From the NCBI GenBank assembly GCA_025667525.1, contig CM046878.1, positions 516,344,274 through 516,408,273 on the forward strand: a DNA stretch of 64,000 nucleotides. The letters are read 5' to 3'. The position numbers were made by a program, and so were the translations under genes. Of the stretch, positions 1 through 8,800 are shown in pieces. Within the stretch, counting starts at the first letter, position 1, and the number at the start of each line of letters is the position of its first letter. This DNA comes from Glebionis coronaria (taxonomy: Eukaryota > Streptophyta > Magnoliopsida > Asterales > Asteraceae). The notes beneath the pieces were generated by a model, which saw only the letters and a program-made list of their open reading frames with translations, ran no database searches and was not told the DNA's origin.

Positions 1-1769
1 ACCACCGGAGGCTGTTCCGAATACTCCGACACTTGCTCAACCTGATAAGGTACAATACTAGTATCCGTGGCAGTATTTGGTACCTCATAAATTGTATCAG
101 CTCCATAAAGTGAAAGATTTGCCATGAGAGCTGCCTTGGCGGTATTGAAATCATCACAGTCAGAGTCGTATGCATCCAGATCATCACATTGATATGCGGC
201 ATTGTTTGTGATGGCTGTTGTGAGACCGTTAGTGTCTGCGACTCCCAGATATGCGAGAAATGCTAACTCTTCTTCATCTAGCTCACGTCCTTGGGCTTGA
301 GCATTCACCAAGTAGATCTTCTCCTGAAACCATGTGCTATCCCTTTTCCTCTTGGGCTGCTTAAACTCTCGAGCCATGTGCCCTTCCCCTTTGCAGTTAT
401 AACATATAATCATCTTCATTTTGCCAGTGTTATTACCCCTTGTAGCAGCCGTTTTAGATGGACGTGCACCAACATTAGATGAACTGGGTCTCCCTTGAAG
501 TGGTTGCACTATTACTCTGCCATCTTGAATTGTAGCTTGTTGTCGAGAGTTAGAGGAGTTCCTTAACTGATTGTTTGTTGGAGCTGGTCCTCTGTAACCT
601 CGTTTGTTCAATGTTTGAGTGAGATAAGCAGACATTTGAGCAAGTATATCAGTAGGACTATCCCCTTGTCTAAACTCAGGGACATGAATCTCATCATCAC
701 AATAGAATGTTGGTGTTGAGTGAGCTACAGGCTGATTTGAGGGAACACCAACATGTTGTAAGTAAAGGGGTTGAGGAGCCTCAAGTTGTTGATAGGTAAT
801 AGCAGGGTTTGTTGGAAGTTGATAAGGTGAATACAGTTGTGAAGCATAAGGTAACTGATGTGAATCTCCTTGTGATGATGTTGCTGGTGGCTTGTATTGT
901 TGGTGATAAGATGTAGGCGGTTGTGGCAAAATCGAATACTGTGGGAAGCTTGGTATTTGATACAATGGTTGATAGGAAGATTGGTGTCCCAAAGCAAACG
1001 GAGAGTTGTGATATGACAATGTTGGTTGATTTGCCATCAATTCCATTGGTTCTTGATAAGATCCCTGAGAGATGCGTTTTTGGATCACGTGCTTCTCGTG
1101 CTGCTGCAAGAAAGCATAGAGTTGATCTAAATTTGACTTGTGCAAATCTCGAATCATCTTAACATCGGTGACATATTAGCTCCATTCTTGGGGTAGTGTA
1201 TTCAAGAACTTTGTGATTATTTGAAACTGAGCAATCCGTAGATTATACACGTTCATATCATTCATCAAAGTAGTGAAATGCCATTATTAATCGTGAAGAG
1301 TCTCCCCTGGAATGTATGTAAACCTATCAAAAAATTCATACAATTGACACTCTCGTTCTTGCTTAGTTAGAGAGGTCCATTGTAACAAAACAGTTAATCG
1401 ATCCCAAAGATCCTTTGCCAATGTGTGTTCACTTACCATTCTATAGATATCGGGTGGAAGGGCTTGAAGTATTGTCTGAACGACCCTTTCATCAGCATCG
1501 GCAATGAGTTTGTTAGCATCGGTTAACTCATGATACAACCTTGTCCGCGTCACATTGTTGACATTAACTTCTCCCTAATCTAGTGGACCTTTTTCAATGG
1601 ATTGAAGCATAAGTCTACCAGTGAGTTTGCCCATGATGTAAGTTTTCATACAACCTTGCCATGCTACAAATAAATCTTTAATGAGCAATGGTGGGCGAGT
1701 GTCGGTACCCGAGATGATTGAGATATCGGTAAGCGAAGTCATTGTTGGCATATATGGATTTGAATTCAT
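1..1769 (-). pseudogene. gag: Copia gag (element F), partial and broken
   Basis: Capsid/nucleocapsid protein of a Ty1/copia element. The frame starts at an ATG at 1769 and runs leftwards. The segment at 1553-1287 (HELTDANKLIADADER ... LAKDLWDRL ... YIPGETLHD) is a typical copia gag capsid (UBN2-type) region. A Gln/Pro-rich linker follows, then at about 410-370 a zinc knuckle CYNCKGEGHMAREF, in which the last Cys of CX2CX4HX4C is Phe. After it comes the acidic segment DDLDAYDSDCDD (about 180-145), as expected at the end of copia gag. Stops interrupt the frame at 1575 (TAG) and 1287 (TAA), with at least one more downstream. The lost fourth zinc ligand and the stops make this a pseudogene. Family certain, subgroup not assigned. 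Confidence 0.85.
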
Positions 1770-2622
1770 TTTATGATCCCTTGAATAAATATTATCAAAA
1801 ATGATCGAGCAATGAAATAAGGTTATGTGTTTTTGTATTGTTGAATGAAAGATGTTGTTATCTTTTTGTTGTGTATGTTTTTGAAAATTACCAAATTACC
1901 AAATTAATGCACAATAGAAAAATCCTCTAAGTTATGCAACTTTTTATCCCAAAAAGCCAATTCTATCGGAATTTTTCTAGTGTCAGAATGTAGGTTCTGT
2001 CGGAATACCCTTTCTATCAGAATGACTTAAGTATCGAAATGTGGGGACTGTCGGAATACACCTTCTATCTGAATGTCTCAAATATCGGAATGATGGTTCT
2101 ATCGGAATGTCCTTCTATCGGAATGTACCCCTATCGGAATGTCCCTCTATCTGAATATCCCTCTATCGGAATGTCCCCCAATCGGAATGTCCCTCTATCG
2201 GAATACCGTTCTATCGGAATATGGCCAATAAAATTTGGACAGAGTAACTTTTCAACAAACCTTAAAAACCGTCGCAATGAGCGATCAGAGTAAATCATCA
2301 GAATAAGGTATCTGAATCCTTGTGATCGCAAAGTAAAACCCTTGGGTTATTGCGATCGAGCTGTACTTACTTGTACTTTCGATGGAATCAATTTCAGTGA
2401 ATTTCGCAAAGATGAACCAAGAGAATTCTTACCTTTTGAGCCAAAAGATTTGTGTTTTACCCGAAACCAAGATACCCAAATCACTAATACACCAATAAAG
2501 AAGTATAGGACTTATGATGAACACTAAAAACACAAAAAAATTTGAAGCTTGGTAAAATCAATAAAAAGGACACGAAATGCTTAAATAAGTATGAACAATA
2601 CAAAGACAAACCTATATTTCAT
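1770..2622 (-). other. Untranslated leader of copia F
   Basis: About 850 bases between primer site and gag start without a supported gene. It holds a cluster of TCGGAATG units (1961-2222). Next to it is a segment (about 2229-2365) that resembles the LTR of the Athila element E, including the 17-base match GATCGCAAAGTAAAACC. The rest shows nothing recognisable. Confidence 0.6.
1961..2222 (-). repeat. TCGGAATG cluster in F leader
   Basis: About fifteen imperfect units of ctatcggaatg spaced some 10-30 bases apart. The sense (minus) strand reads CATTCCGA. The same core occurs in the LTRs of A, D and E and behind pol in C2. Confidence 0.8.
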
Positions 2623-2640
2623 CCCATGCTCTTGATACCA
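2623..2640 (-). other. Primer binding site of F (tRNA-iMet type)
   Basis: On the minus strand TGGTATCAAGAGC starts two bases after the LTR end. It resembles the 3' end complement of plant initiator Met tRNA (TGGTATCAGAGC) with one extra A, as is common in plant copia elements. It fixes the orientation of F and its LTR boundary. Confidence 0.8.
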
Positions 2641-2642
2641 AT

Positions 2643-2941
2643 TGTATAAGTGTGATAATCTTTGATTTCAAGAGGGTTGATGTTTTTCTAGAGAGAGAAA
2701 CAAGAGAGAGAAGTGAAAGAAAAACAATGTTTATTACTAGTGAAAATATAACAACCAACACCTCTTTCCATGGTGGAAAGAGGTTTATATACCCAAGTCC
2801 TTAATGGACTTGGGCCTCCGGCCCATGAACATGCTCATGGGTCAGGCTTAACATAAATAATACTTAAACATTACTACGAGCCTATAACTATATTGTTGGA
2901 GTGACCGAGACTTTCTTTATACGTAAAACGTATTTCCAACA
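2643..2941 (-). repeat. 5' LTR of copia F (299 bp)
   Basis: On the minus strand the LTR begins TGTTGGAAATACG and ends ACTTATACA, the usual TG...CA ends, and is followed after two bases by the primer site. It resembles the LTRs of C1 (17174-17576) and C2 (49292-49611): the same purine-rich gagagaga stretch, a short inverted segment (ttccatggtggaa) and a TATA box in the same order. The TATA-like TATATAAAC on the minus strand is at 2791-2783. Confidence 0.85.
2783..2791 (-). promoter_or_regulatory. TATA-like box in F LTR
   Basis: TATATAAAC on the minus strand, at the position expected for the U3 promoter. Equivalent boxes are seen in the C1 and C2 LTRs. Motif only. Confidence 0.45.
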
Positions 2942-3285
2942 CTATTGAAGGACTAAGACACCAACATTCAGTACCATCCTGGTAAGGCGAATGTGGTGGT
3001 AGATGCTCTAAGTAGAAGGTCGAGTATGATTGCTGACATCTTGATTACGAAGGAGATCATCCTGACCTAGAAATGACTGATATTGAGTTTTGTGTACGAG
3101 GACAGCACGGTTACTGGGCGAATCTTAGAGTGGAACCAGACTTACATTATAGGGTCAAGGAAGCTTAGAAGGACGATGGTGATATTTGGTCTATCATGTA
3201 GAACCTTGATCAGCAGACAGAGTTTTGTGTTGATGATGACAGTATCTTATGGCAGGGCACTAGACTAGTAGTTCCTGATGACTCT
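2942..3285 (+). pseudogene. pol: Chromovirus B: end of RNase H and linker to integrase
   Basis: The plus-strand translation gives YHPGKANVVVDALSRR, the signature at the end of RNase H in Tekay/Del-type Ty3 elements (usually YHPGKANVVADALSRK). The RNase H-integrase linker follows and ends ILWQGTRLVVPDDS at 3285. There is an in-frame TAA just before the signature, a frameshift near 3068 and two further stops. The sequence is cut at the left by copia F and at the right by Athila A. It resumes at 10443, and with one copy of the 5-base duplication the reading continues into the integrase zinc region. Confidence 0.8.
3281..3285. repeat. Target site duplication of A, left copy
   Basis: ACTCT immediately before the 5' LTR; the second copy is at 10438-10442. 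The pair proves that A inserted as one unit. Confidence 0.92.
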
Positions 3286-3747
3286 TGATAGGTGTGAAAA
3301 CACCCATCCTTTTTACCACTTAATTACAATAATAACCGAGCCAAAACGTGTATTTTATATCATTTATGTCAGAATTATGCGTGGTTTGTGTTTTTGTTGT
3401 GATTTAGGACGAAAAAGTGAAAAGTGGAGAAAACACGGCATTCACGGGCTTTTATCGAAGAAAAAGACGAAAGACGAAGTCGAAAGATCAAGAGTGGAAA
3501 AAGAACGGAAGTCCAAGACCAATTCTGAAGATTTATCGAAGAAAAAGTCAAAAGACGGAAGTTTACCAAAAGTCGAAGAACTCGAGTCTTATTTATGAAG
3601 AAAATTCAAGACGAGTTCAAAAAAATCCCGAGACAAAGTCATTAAGCCCAAGATTAACAAAAGATAAAGAAGGGAAGGACTTAACTTTGCAATTAAGGAA
3701 AAGAGGAAAGAGGGAGGAAGCTTCCTAAGCTCCTCCCTAATCTCCAC

Positions 3748-3755
3748 TATAAATA
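3748..3755 (+). promoter_or_regulatory. TATA box of A 5' LTR
   Basis: TATAAATA about 460 bases into the LTR, after the purine-rich U3 part and before a T-rich stretch. The same box lies at the equivalent place in the 3' LTR and in the D LTRs. Likely drives the genomic RNA. Confidence 0.6.
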
Positions 3756-4159
3756 ACCATTAGCTACTTCATTTCTTGTTGTTGGGTGGTTTTGACAAAC
3801 CACCACTTCCACCATTTTTATTTCTTGTTAATTACTTTCTTGCTTTTTAATTTCATGTTATGCACTTTTTATTCAAGTAAGTCTTTTATTTTTTGAATCT
3901 TTTCTTTTAATCAAGTTCTTATTTTTAATCATCTTCTTCTACCTTTCTTATCTTGCTTATCTTTGATTCATGTTCATCTTTGATCTTATTTTCATCTTAA
4001 TGCTTATTTGATTTAAAGGTTTCTTAAAAAGTTCATCTTTTTATGTTTTGATTTAAAAGCTTGTTTATTGTAAGTTTGATAAGTTGTTTTAAGTGCTTAT
4101 TTGATAAGCTTTTTGTTTGATTCGAGCTAGCTTAGGTAATAAGCTCAATTCCATAGCTT

Positions 4160-4570
4160 ATTCATCTTGCTATATTTTCGGAACTAGGGATATCGGAAAG
4201 GGTTATAAACCCCTTTCCGATTGGTGCTTTCCGAGCAGACTTCCACCCCTTCATTCCGATCGTATGATCGGAAAAGGGTTTCATGTATTCCGATTTGATG
4301 CTTATTTGCCCCAACATTCCGATCTGAGCTCTTTAAGTTTATTCCGATCTTGTCCTATTTGAATGATATTCCGGTTAAGGCTTTTATCTAGTTATTCCGA
4401 TTGAGAACGTTTGTTAACATTCCGATTTGCTCATTTTAGTATATTCCGATTATGCCATCTTTTATATATCCCGATCTGGACGATTTACCACATTCCGATC
4501 ATCCTTTCCGATGGGGTTACATTCCGATCGGATTCCGATTGGATTCCGATCGGGTGTATTCCGATGGGTT
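4160..4570 (+). repeat. ATTCCGAT cluster in A 5' LTR
   Basis: About twenty copies of ATTCCGAT or close variants at irregular spacing, ending with a denser run near 4495-4565. The cluster lies downstream of the TATA box, so it would be transcribed (R/U5). The sense strand carries the TTCCGA orientation. Confidence 0.85.
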
Positions 4571-4925
4571 GTTTTTGTTTTGTTTTATGATTTTGTTTTA
4601 GTTTAAGTGTCAAGTTCTCTCGTTTTATTTTTAGTTCATTTTTAATTCGTTTTGCGTTTTTATTTAATTGTCAATTTACTTTTCGCTAAGTTTTAATTTT
4701 ACGTCATTTACTTTTAACGTTTTAAATATTGCACCGTTTTACGTTTTAACTAGTTTTAGCTTTAATTTCTCGTCCTTTATTATTAAGTCTTGCACATTTA
4801 TTTTACCAAATCCAAAAATATTTGTTTCACCAAGAACAACTAATCTCACACAATTAACCGGAAATCAATTCGAGAATATACCGAGAAAACGAACTCTTTC
4901 AACTAGTAAAATCTATAAATTAAAA

Positions 4926-4940
4926 TGGCGCCGCTGCCGG
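4926..4940 (+). other. Primer binding site of A (tRNA-Asp type)
   Basis: TGGCGCCGCTGCCGG, three bases after the LTR. It differs at one position from the complement of the plant tRNA-Asp 3' end (TGGCGCCGTTGCCGG), the primer I recall as usual for Athila elements. D and E have exactly the same 15 bases. Confidence 0.85.
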
Positions 4941-5128
4941 CTCTTTTCGTGAAGATTAACGGTTTTTTGTGAGAGACGCGTTGGCTTTTGGGACCCGTTC
5001 ACTTGTGAACGTTATTTTTCGTATTAAAAAATTTTCAAAAATCCAAAAACATTTGTAAAATCATAAAAAGCATTTCTTTTTCAAAGTTTTGCACCAAAAA
5101 TATTCTTCTTGCTTATCTATCTTTCTTT
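4941..5128 (+). other. 5' leader of A with conserved hairpin
   Basis: The leader is recognisably shared with D (43849-43647) and E (41209-41011): CTCTTTTCGT, AAGATTAACGG and TGTGAGA in the same order. It contains a hairpin at 4996-5011, CGTTCAC-TT-GTGAACG. Position and conservation suggest a packaging or dimerisation role (inference). Confidence 0.6.
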
Positions 5129-6925
5129 ATGGATTTTTATGTCCATTGCGTCCGGTGTGGGAAACAATTATCTGGGAACAACTCTTGTCAATGGTGTACA
5201 TGTGAGCGGTGTGGAAACGATATCGACAACACGCAATTCGGATTTTGTCCCTTGTGCAACTCGACCAATTCATTCTTTTTGAACCCACCTCCTGTTCCCC
5301 CGTGCATCTATTGTGGAAGCGATTCTCATTGGCATGTTTCGTGCCCGGTTCAATACCCGTATAGACACGGGCAAGAACCGGGGTACAATTAAGACAATGA
5401 TAATAGCTATCCACAAGACGCACCTGATTTTTCTCCATACCCGGTTTGCAACAACTGTGGGGGTCCTCACGATACTTATTATTGTCAACCAATGAATTAT
5501 TATGAGCAACATCCGTGTCCTCAGTTTTCTTCACCAATGGATTATTATGAACCAAACCTGGTTTCTAATTCTTCCCAACAGATGAACTACTATGAGCCAC
5601 AACCATGCTATAATTCAGGTTTTCAACACTTTGAGCCCCCACATCACACCCTCAATCATCAATCCTCTCAGCAAACTAGTCTTGATCAACAACTCACTTC
5701 TTTGAATGACATTCTAGAAAGTATAGCTCAACTTCGAGCTGACTTACATCAGGAAAGGCAACCGTTACTTGATGTGGACGAAACCTTGAAAACCACCGAC
5801 ACCTTTTTGAGCCAATTTAGTCGTTTTCCCTTCTTTTCTACACCAAAATGTTTAATTACAGCGTGGGATAGAATTGGTGAAATTGAACATACTCGGGGCG
5901 ATGAACAACAAAAGTTGCTGCATGAGCTTCTTAAAGATGTGGAGGTTATCAAGGAAGAGTTAGCCGACTACGTCACTCCTAATTGGACTCTTCCCATCTA
6001 TTATGATGATGACGACGACGATGATGTCTACACTTTCAACCAATCTTCTGAAGTTGCTGCTCCTACTGTCGATGTTCCTACTGCATCTAAGGATCTAGAT
6101 TCGTTGAATGAGCTTAGTGATGTTGGTCTCGACAAGGTATTGGATGATGAGGTTCATGACTTACCTGCTATGGAGCCTGAGGACGACGTTGCTCTTACGG
6201 AAGAGGTCGATCCTAGTGATGACGATTTTTCTCCAAGCTATGAGAATTTCACTTTTGAAATTTCTCAATCTCCACCGGGAGATGCGGGCAATGACGATTT
6301 ATTCTCTCTGGTTTACGAGAAGTTCACTGATGAACATGATCTTGTGGATGAGGTGGAAGACGTACTTCTTCGCGATAGATTACGGAAAGTGCACCTTCTT
6401 ATTTCTCAAATCGAAGCGTTGACTTCTCCTCCTCTTTCCAAGTCTTTACCCCCATCTATTCCTCCCGTTGAAGATAATGACCCATTGTTGGAAGAAATCG
6501 ACATCCACTCCATCCCTCCAGGTATTGATGATTCTGACATGGAGGGGGACATTATTTTTGATAATTTGATGCAGGAAGATATTGTCCCAAGTCCCACTCT
6601 CAAGAACCTTTCATCCTCCCCTTTAGCCACTATCACGGAGGATGAGTGCTTTGACCCGGGAGGTGACATTGACTATGCTATGATTGATAACAATACGGCT
6701 TTGCCGCTTGCTCAGCCTCCATTGTCTTTGGGGGAGGACAATGTGTTTACTTTACCCACCCCACCTCCCGTGGATCTTGAATTCACTTACTTTTCGTATG
6801 TTGAAAGGGTTTTTCTCCCATTCAATACTTATCCCCCCGCCTCTCCTTTGTTGATGTCAACCGGGAACGAGGACAAGGTTTTTGATCCCGGTATTGCATT
6901 CGAGGTTTCCCCATGGACCATTTAA
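5129..6925 (+). pseudogene. Cysteine-rich/acidic FDPG ORF of element A (one stop)
   Basis: One reading frame from ATG 5129 to TAA 6923-6925 (599 codons including the stop), broken only by TAA at 5390-5392; the downstream open part is 477 codons from 5492. The N-terminal 115 residues hold clustered Cys pairs, including a classical knuckle CIYCGSDSHWHVSC (CX2CX4HX4C) and CNNCGGPHDTYYC, the same type as the gag knuckles of D and E. Next come MNYYE(P/Q) repeats, a helical segment with PLLDVDETL, and a long acidic region (YYDDDDDDDVY). Near the C-terminus two FDPG motifs (6650-6661 and 6881-6892) bracket a hydrophobic stretch (FLPFNTYPP). It has no capsid, protease or polymerase motif. I recall similar proteins from Asteraceae annotations without a known function. 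Its role is unknown; RNA binding is plausible from the knuckles. Confidence 0.75.
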
Positions 6926-6934
6926 TTCGGGGGC

Positions 6935-6990
6935 GAGTCAGGCTCGTGACTCGGTTAACAAAAACAAGCGCTTTTTGGGAGGCAACCCAA
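6935..6990 (+). other. Twin hairpins after the ORF stop of A
   Basis: Hairpin 1: GAGTCA-GGCTCG-TGACTC (6935-6952), ten bases after the stop. Hairpin 2: TTGGG-AGGCAA-CCCAA (6975-6990). Both recur right after the ORF stop in D (29130-29185 and 25885-25940) and E (35262-35319). In E the second stem is CTCGGG/CCCGAG, so paired bases have changed together. Confidence 0.65.
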
Positions 6991-7245
6991 TTATCTATCT
7001 ATTTTCACCATAAGTGTAGGGGGAGCGCCGTGGTGTTTCTTGCTTTCTTTCTTATCATGTGCAAGGATTAGAGCTTCAAAGACACACTCTTGATGAATTT
7101 TGACGAACCGTGATTCCGTGTTCCCTTCTTCCCGGTTCTATCCTAAACTCTTTTCGATTCACTATTTTATATTTTCCAATATTGAAATAGGAATCTCTTT
7201 AGTTGTCTTTTCCTTAGCAAGATTTAAACAAAGTGCACAATGTCC

Positions 7246-7318
7246 TAAGTGTAGGGGAGTTTACTCCCACATGCTTAAACATTGAGGACAATGTTTATCT
7301 TAAGTGTAGGGGGGACTC
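7246..7318 (+). other. Conserved hairpin flanked by PPT-like repeats
   Basis: Two AAGTGTAGGGG motifs (7246-7260 and 7301-7318) enclose GGGAGT-TT-ACTCCC (7256-7269) and a 9-bp hairpin TAAACATTG-AGGA-CAATGTTTA (7276-7297). The long hairpin is intact in both D copies (8-9 bp) and in E. Confidence 0.65.
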
Positions 7319-7874
7319 CTATCGATGTTAAGTGGTCTTTTCCTTGTATTTGTCCTCATTTTAACCGGAAAATTTGATTTTTCGACATTTTTCAAAATTT
7401 TTAATCTATTTTGGCCTAGTTGTAGTCTCCTTTATTTTTGTTACTTTCTAGCATTTTAATAAAATGGTTTTAGCAAGTTTAGATATCTTAGATATATTAG
7501 GCCCGTTGTGAATATTTTGACTCAACCCGAGTTTACTTATCCAAGTTCACTCTAGCTAGTATCCTTAACCATGTAGACCTTAATTGGTTTATTAGGCTAA
7601 GCATCCACGAGTCTCATTCCTTGAGATTTTAAATTGTGGAGAACAAGAAATGATAGAGTTGGTTACAAGTTTGGTATTCTCTCATTAACTTATGTGAGTT
7701 AATTATGATCTTTTTCTCCCATCACTTGCTAATAAATTATCTGCAATAAGTAAGGTCGTACGATTTGAAAGGTTACTTAGCTTCTAGCCCAAGATCGTTT
7801 AAAAGTTGCTCGGTAATGATAAGAGTTCATAGCCAAGGCATAACTTATGAAGAGGGGCGCGAAGATTGGCGAGT

Positions 7875-8051
7875 CCGAAAAGGCCCTAACAAGGCATGAG
7901 GATTCCATTTTATTGCTGAAGATCCAAAGTGATGTGGAAAGCATTATTCCCAAAATCAATATGAAGGATCAAGACTCACGACGAAAAGCAATCAACTCCC
8001 ATAAAGATCATGGAGAAGTCTATCCGAAAAGACCCTAACAAGGTATGAGGA
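7875..8051 (+). repeat. Pair of 28-base direct repeats
   Basis: Copies at 7875-7902 and 8024-8051 share CCGAAAAG.CCCTAACAAGG.ATGAGGA with two differences. E has the same pair (minus strand, about 34354-34327 and 34205-34178), and D has diverged forms. Confidence 0.7.
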
Positions 8052-8785
8052 TAAATAGATCCAAGTCCGAAAAGGAGATGGATCGTTGTATCTCAAAATC
8101 CCAATTAGAGATTGAAGAGATAATCATGAAGTCGTGGTCAACAAAGTTGGAGTACCCATCAAAAGTCTCCAAGTGAAGAAACTCACTCTATAACGAAGAG
8201 AAGACCATTATCTCAAAAACTTCTCTCGAAGATATGAAGTATGAAGTACATGCCAAATATCGGCCCGAGAAAGGTCTCAAATCGTGAACCAAGTTATGCC
8301 AAGATATGAACTTTTTGATATCCCGAGAAGCAGTTTTAAGAGATTTTGTCCTTTAGCCAACTATTGATCAAATCGTCCTACTTTGCTTTCAGCCTAAATA
8401 AACTATCGAAATAAGTCAACAATGCGTCCTCGTGATCATTCAAGACATCAATAAAATATAAGAGATACTCGTAGGAATAAGGGAGTTTAAGTGATTAATT
8501 GAACCACATGAGTAAATGTTTGTTATGCTAACTTGTACTAACAATGATCTTGTTTTTAAGCTTGGCATGGGGAACGTGAAACTTGAGGGTGATGAACATT
8601 CATGACACACAAGCCCTAATGTAAGTCTTAGATTTCTTTACAAGTTTCTTCCTTGTTGCATCTTGTTATTTTCTATCTTTTTGATTTTCCTTAGTTGTTT
8701 AATAAAGGCCAAGGTAGGTTGATTATGATGGAAAATGTAAAACGTGCTTTGTAACTAATGCATTGCATGAGGACATTGCAATGGT

Positions 8786-8800
8786 TAAGTGTAGGGGATT
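8786..8800 (+). other. Polypurine tract of A
   Basis: TAAGTGTAGGGGATT directly before the 3' LTR; the equivalent tract is at the same place in D and E. It is the expected plus-strand primer. Confidence 0.8.

Larger units (their letters stand above)
1..2941 (-). mobile_element. Ty1/copia element F, 5' part
   Basis: Read on the minus strand, this stretch runs 5' LTR (2941-2643), initiator-Met-type primer site (2640-2623), long untranslated leader (2622-1770) and gag (1769 to the window start). Protease, integrase and RT would lie to the left of the window. The element sits inside the RNase H of chromovirus B: B coding sequence resumes at base 2942 directly after the LTR. The left flank is outside the window, so a target duplication cannot be confirmed; CTATT at 2942-2946 is the expected copy. 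Gag carries stops, so F is not expected to be active. Confidence 0.85.
3286..4922 (+). repeat. 5' LTR of A (1637 bp)
   Basis: Begins TGATAGGTGTGAAAACACCC and ends CTATAAATTA three bases before the primer site. The first 150 bases resemble the LTR starts of D and E. Contains TATAAATA at 3748-3755 and a cluster of ATTCCGAT units at 4160-4570. The reading frames inside it are not supported as genes. Confidence 0.92.
6926..8785 (+). other. 3' untranslated region of A
   Basis: About 1.86 kb without a supported gene, colinear with the 3' regions of D and E. In order: two hairpins just after the stop (6935-6990), three PPT-like repeats (7011, 7246, 7301), a 9-bp hairpin (7276-7297), and two 28-base direct repeats with the core CCCTAACAAGG (7875-7902 and 8024-8051). 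Conservation with E is striking: at 7847-8038 I see only two differences in 192 bases. Confidence 0.7.

Noticed and set aside
3278..3728. Lys-rich frames recurring at the start of LTRs (also 8763-9243, 23496-23956, 26785-27203, 45403-45594)
   Set aside because: They are in the U3 part of related LTRs, cross the LTR edge or shift frame between copies, and exist because the LTR sequence is purine-rich.
4926..4940. Possible tRNA gene remnant
   Set aside because: It is the 15-base primer binding site; no tRNA fold surrounds it.
7847..8038. 63-codon frame nearly identical to one in E (34382-34191)
   Set aside because: DNA around it is conserved to the same degree in both non-coding directions, and D has lost the frame. 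Conservation is better explained by the shared 3' region than by a gene.
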